Assembly (NCBI GenBank): GCA_001314715.1 | Contig: LJSV01000003.1 | Coordinates: 1-64,000 of the forward strand | Direction: 5' to 3' | DNA: 64,000 nucleotides | DNA from: Rhodobacteraceae bacterium HLUCCA12 | GTDB lineage: Bacteria; Pseudomonadota; Alphaproteobacteria; Rhodobacterales; Rhodobacteraceae | Shown: positions 63,216-64,000 of the stretch, one piece after another | How positions within the stretch are numbered: position 1 is the stretch's first letter | Layout of the letters: every line of letters begins with the position of its first letter | The notes under the pieces: generated by a model | Seen by the model: the letters and a program-made list of their open reading frames with translations, nothing else | Database searches by the model: none | What the model was told of the DNA's origin: nothing | Made by a program: the position numbers and the translations under genes

Positions 63216-64000
63216 GTTGATGCGCCTTCGCTTGTCATCGCCCGCCACAGCGCGAGCGCCTGCACCGTTTCCGCGACATCGTGCACGCGGATGATCTGCG
63301 CCCCCTGCGACGCGGCCTGCAGCGCCACCGCGATCGAGCCCGGCACACGGGCGGCCGCGGGATCGACACCCGAGAGCGTGCCGATGAATTTCTTGCGCGA
63401 TGCCCCCAGCAGGACCGCGGCACCCAGATTATGAAACAGGGAAAGTCCTGAAAGTAAGGACAAATTGTGCCGCAAAGTCTTGCCGAAGCCGATCCCCGGA
63501 TCCACGATCAGCCGTTCCGGCGCGATCCCCTGATCGAGGGCGAAATCCATGCGCGCCAGCAGGTAGTCATGAATATCCAGCAGCACGTTATCATAGTGCG
63601 GATCACGCTGCATGGTCTGCGGATCGCCCTGGGCATGCATCAGGCAAACCGGCACGCCTGCCCGCGCGACGACCGCCGCCAGATCCGCGTCATGGCTGAG
63701 CGCGGAAACGTCATTGACCATGTTCGCGCCCGCCGACAGCGCCGCCTGGGCGACCGCGGCCTTGCGCGTGTCGATCGAGATCGGTGTGGTGATACCTTCG
63801 GCGCGGATGGCGGCGATCACGGGAACCACGCGTTTGATTTCTTCGGCCTCGGGCACATCAACCGCACCGGGCCGGGTCGATTCGCCGCCGATGTCCAGGA
63901 TGTCAGCGCCATCGGCCGCCATTGCCTGCGCCCGCGCCAGGGCCGTTTCGGGCGCATAGGCGACCCCGCCATCGGAAAAGCTGTCAGGCGTGACATTGAC
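63212..64000 (-). CDS. folP: Dihydropteroate synthase, 5' end beyond the window
   Basis: FolP joins p-aminobenzoate to the pterin in folate synthesis and is the sulfonamide target. The coding strand enters from the right edge with [12 protein letters not shown], the conserved first motif, so the missing part is short (about 10-70 residues). The visible 262 residues include [34 protein letters not shown] and RVHDV near the end. It overlaps glmM by four bases. Confidence 0.96.
   Translation of the reverse strand, partial: VNVTPDSFSDGGVAYAPETALARAQAMAADGADILDIGGESTRPGAVDVPEAEEIKRVVPVIAAIRAEGITTPISIDTRKAAVAQAALSAGANMVNDVSALSHDADLAAVVARAGVPVCLMHAQGDPQTMQRDPHYDNVLLDIHDYLLARMDFALDQGIAPERLIVDPGIGFGKTLRHNLSLLSGLSLFHNLGAAVLLGASRKKFIGTLSGVDPAAARVPGSIAVALQAASQGAQIIRVHDVAETVQALALWRAMTSEGAST

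Overview
The window is chromosomal DNA of a high-GC alphaproteobacterium, most likely a member of the Rhodobacteraceae (Roseobacter/Rhodobacter group). This rests on gene content and style: BcsA-BcsB-BcsZ cellulose synthesis with a BcsN-like lipoprotein, IalB and DUF2927 proteins, DUF1467, a DksA with one cysteine, CtrA-type TTAA-N7-TTAA sites, and a G-rich intergenic repeat of a kind I associate with this family. I see no phage, insertion sequence, CRISPR array, tRNA or rRNA. The genome identity is inferred, not tested.

Layout. 0-8.9 kb: stress protein, pyrF, an Lrp regulator divergent from an ornithine-type decarboxylase, an orphan molybdenum hydroxylase large subunit, prfC and a membrane glycosyltransferase-like protein. 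8.9-17.4 kb: a GAF-GGDEF diguanylate cyclase with a CtrA box, DEAD-box helicase, MFS transporter, fabD, the rpsF-rpsR-rplI operon, an ArsR regulator and a HerA-like ATPase. 17.4-24.5 kb: envelope genes (IalB protein, lpxD, L,D-transpeptidase, DUF882 peptidase, CorC-like transporter). 24.5-36 kb: lepA, tpiA, Fe-S assembly genes, tgt, a flavin monooxygenase, dksA, MoxR ATPase, two alpha/beta hydrolases including PcaD-like, nitroreductase, EI24 protein, DUF1467 and methylmalonyl-CoA epimerase. 36-46 kb: an orphan response regulator and the cellulose operon (BcsN-like, bcsA, bcsB, bcsZ, TPR protein, sulfotransferase-like protein). 46-54 kb: tadA, rluB, then a tightly packed membrane module (small membrane protein, XpaC, TelA, DUF2927 lipoprotein, SPFH-GYF protein, zinc-ribbon membrane protein, dtd). 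54-64 kb: ectoine-hydrolase-like protein, carA, a glycosyltransferase with an apparent MshEN c-di-GMP-binding domain and a CtrA box, GntR regulator, HAD nucleotidase, UbiH-type hydroxylase, glmM and the start-truncated folP.

Two themes stand out. First, c-di-GMP and CtrA: a diguanylate cyclase and a probable c-di-GMP-binding glycosyltransferase each carry a perfect TTAA-N7-TTAA site, an orphan receiver protein carries a near-perfect one, and the cellulose synthase has an intact PilZ motif. This suggests a cell-cycle-linked surface polysaccharide circuit. Second, the 48-53.6 kb XpaC-TelA-lipoprotein-SPFH/GYF-zinc-ribbon operon combines parts that in Bacillus sit in separate envelope-stress operons. 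It is the best candidate here for a little-described system.

Numeric positions and motif spacings were read directly from the sequence; functional assignments rest on recognised motifs and family knowledge, without database searches.
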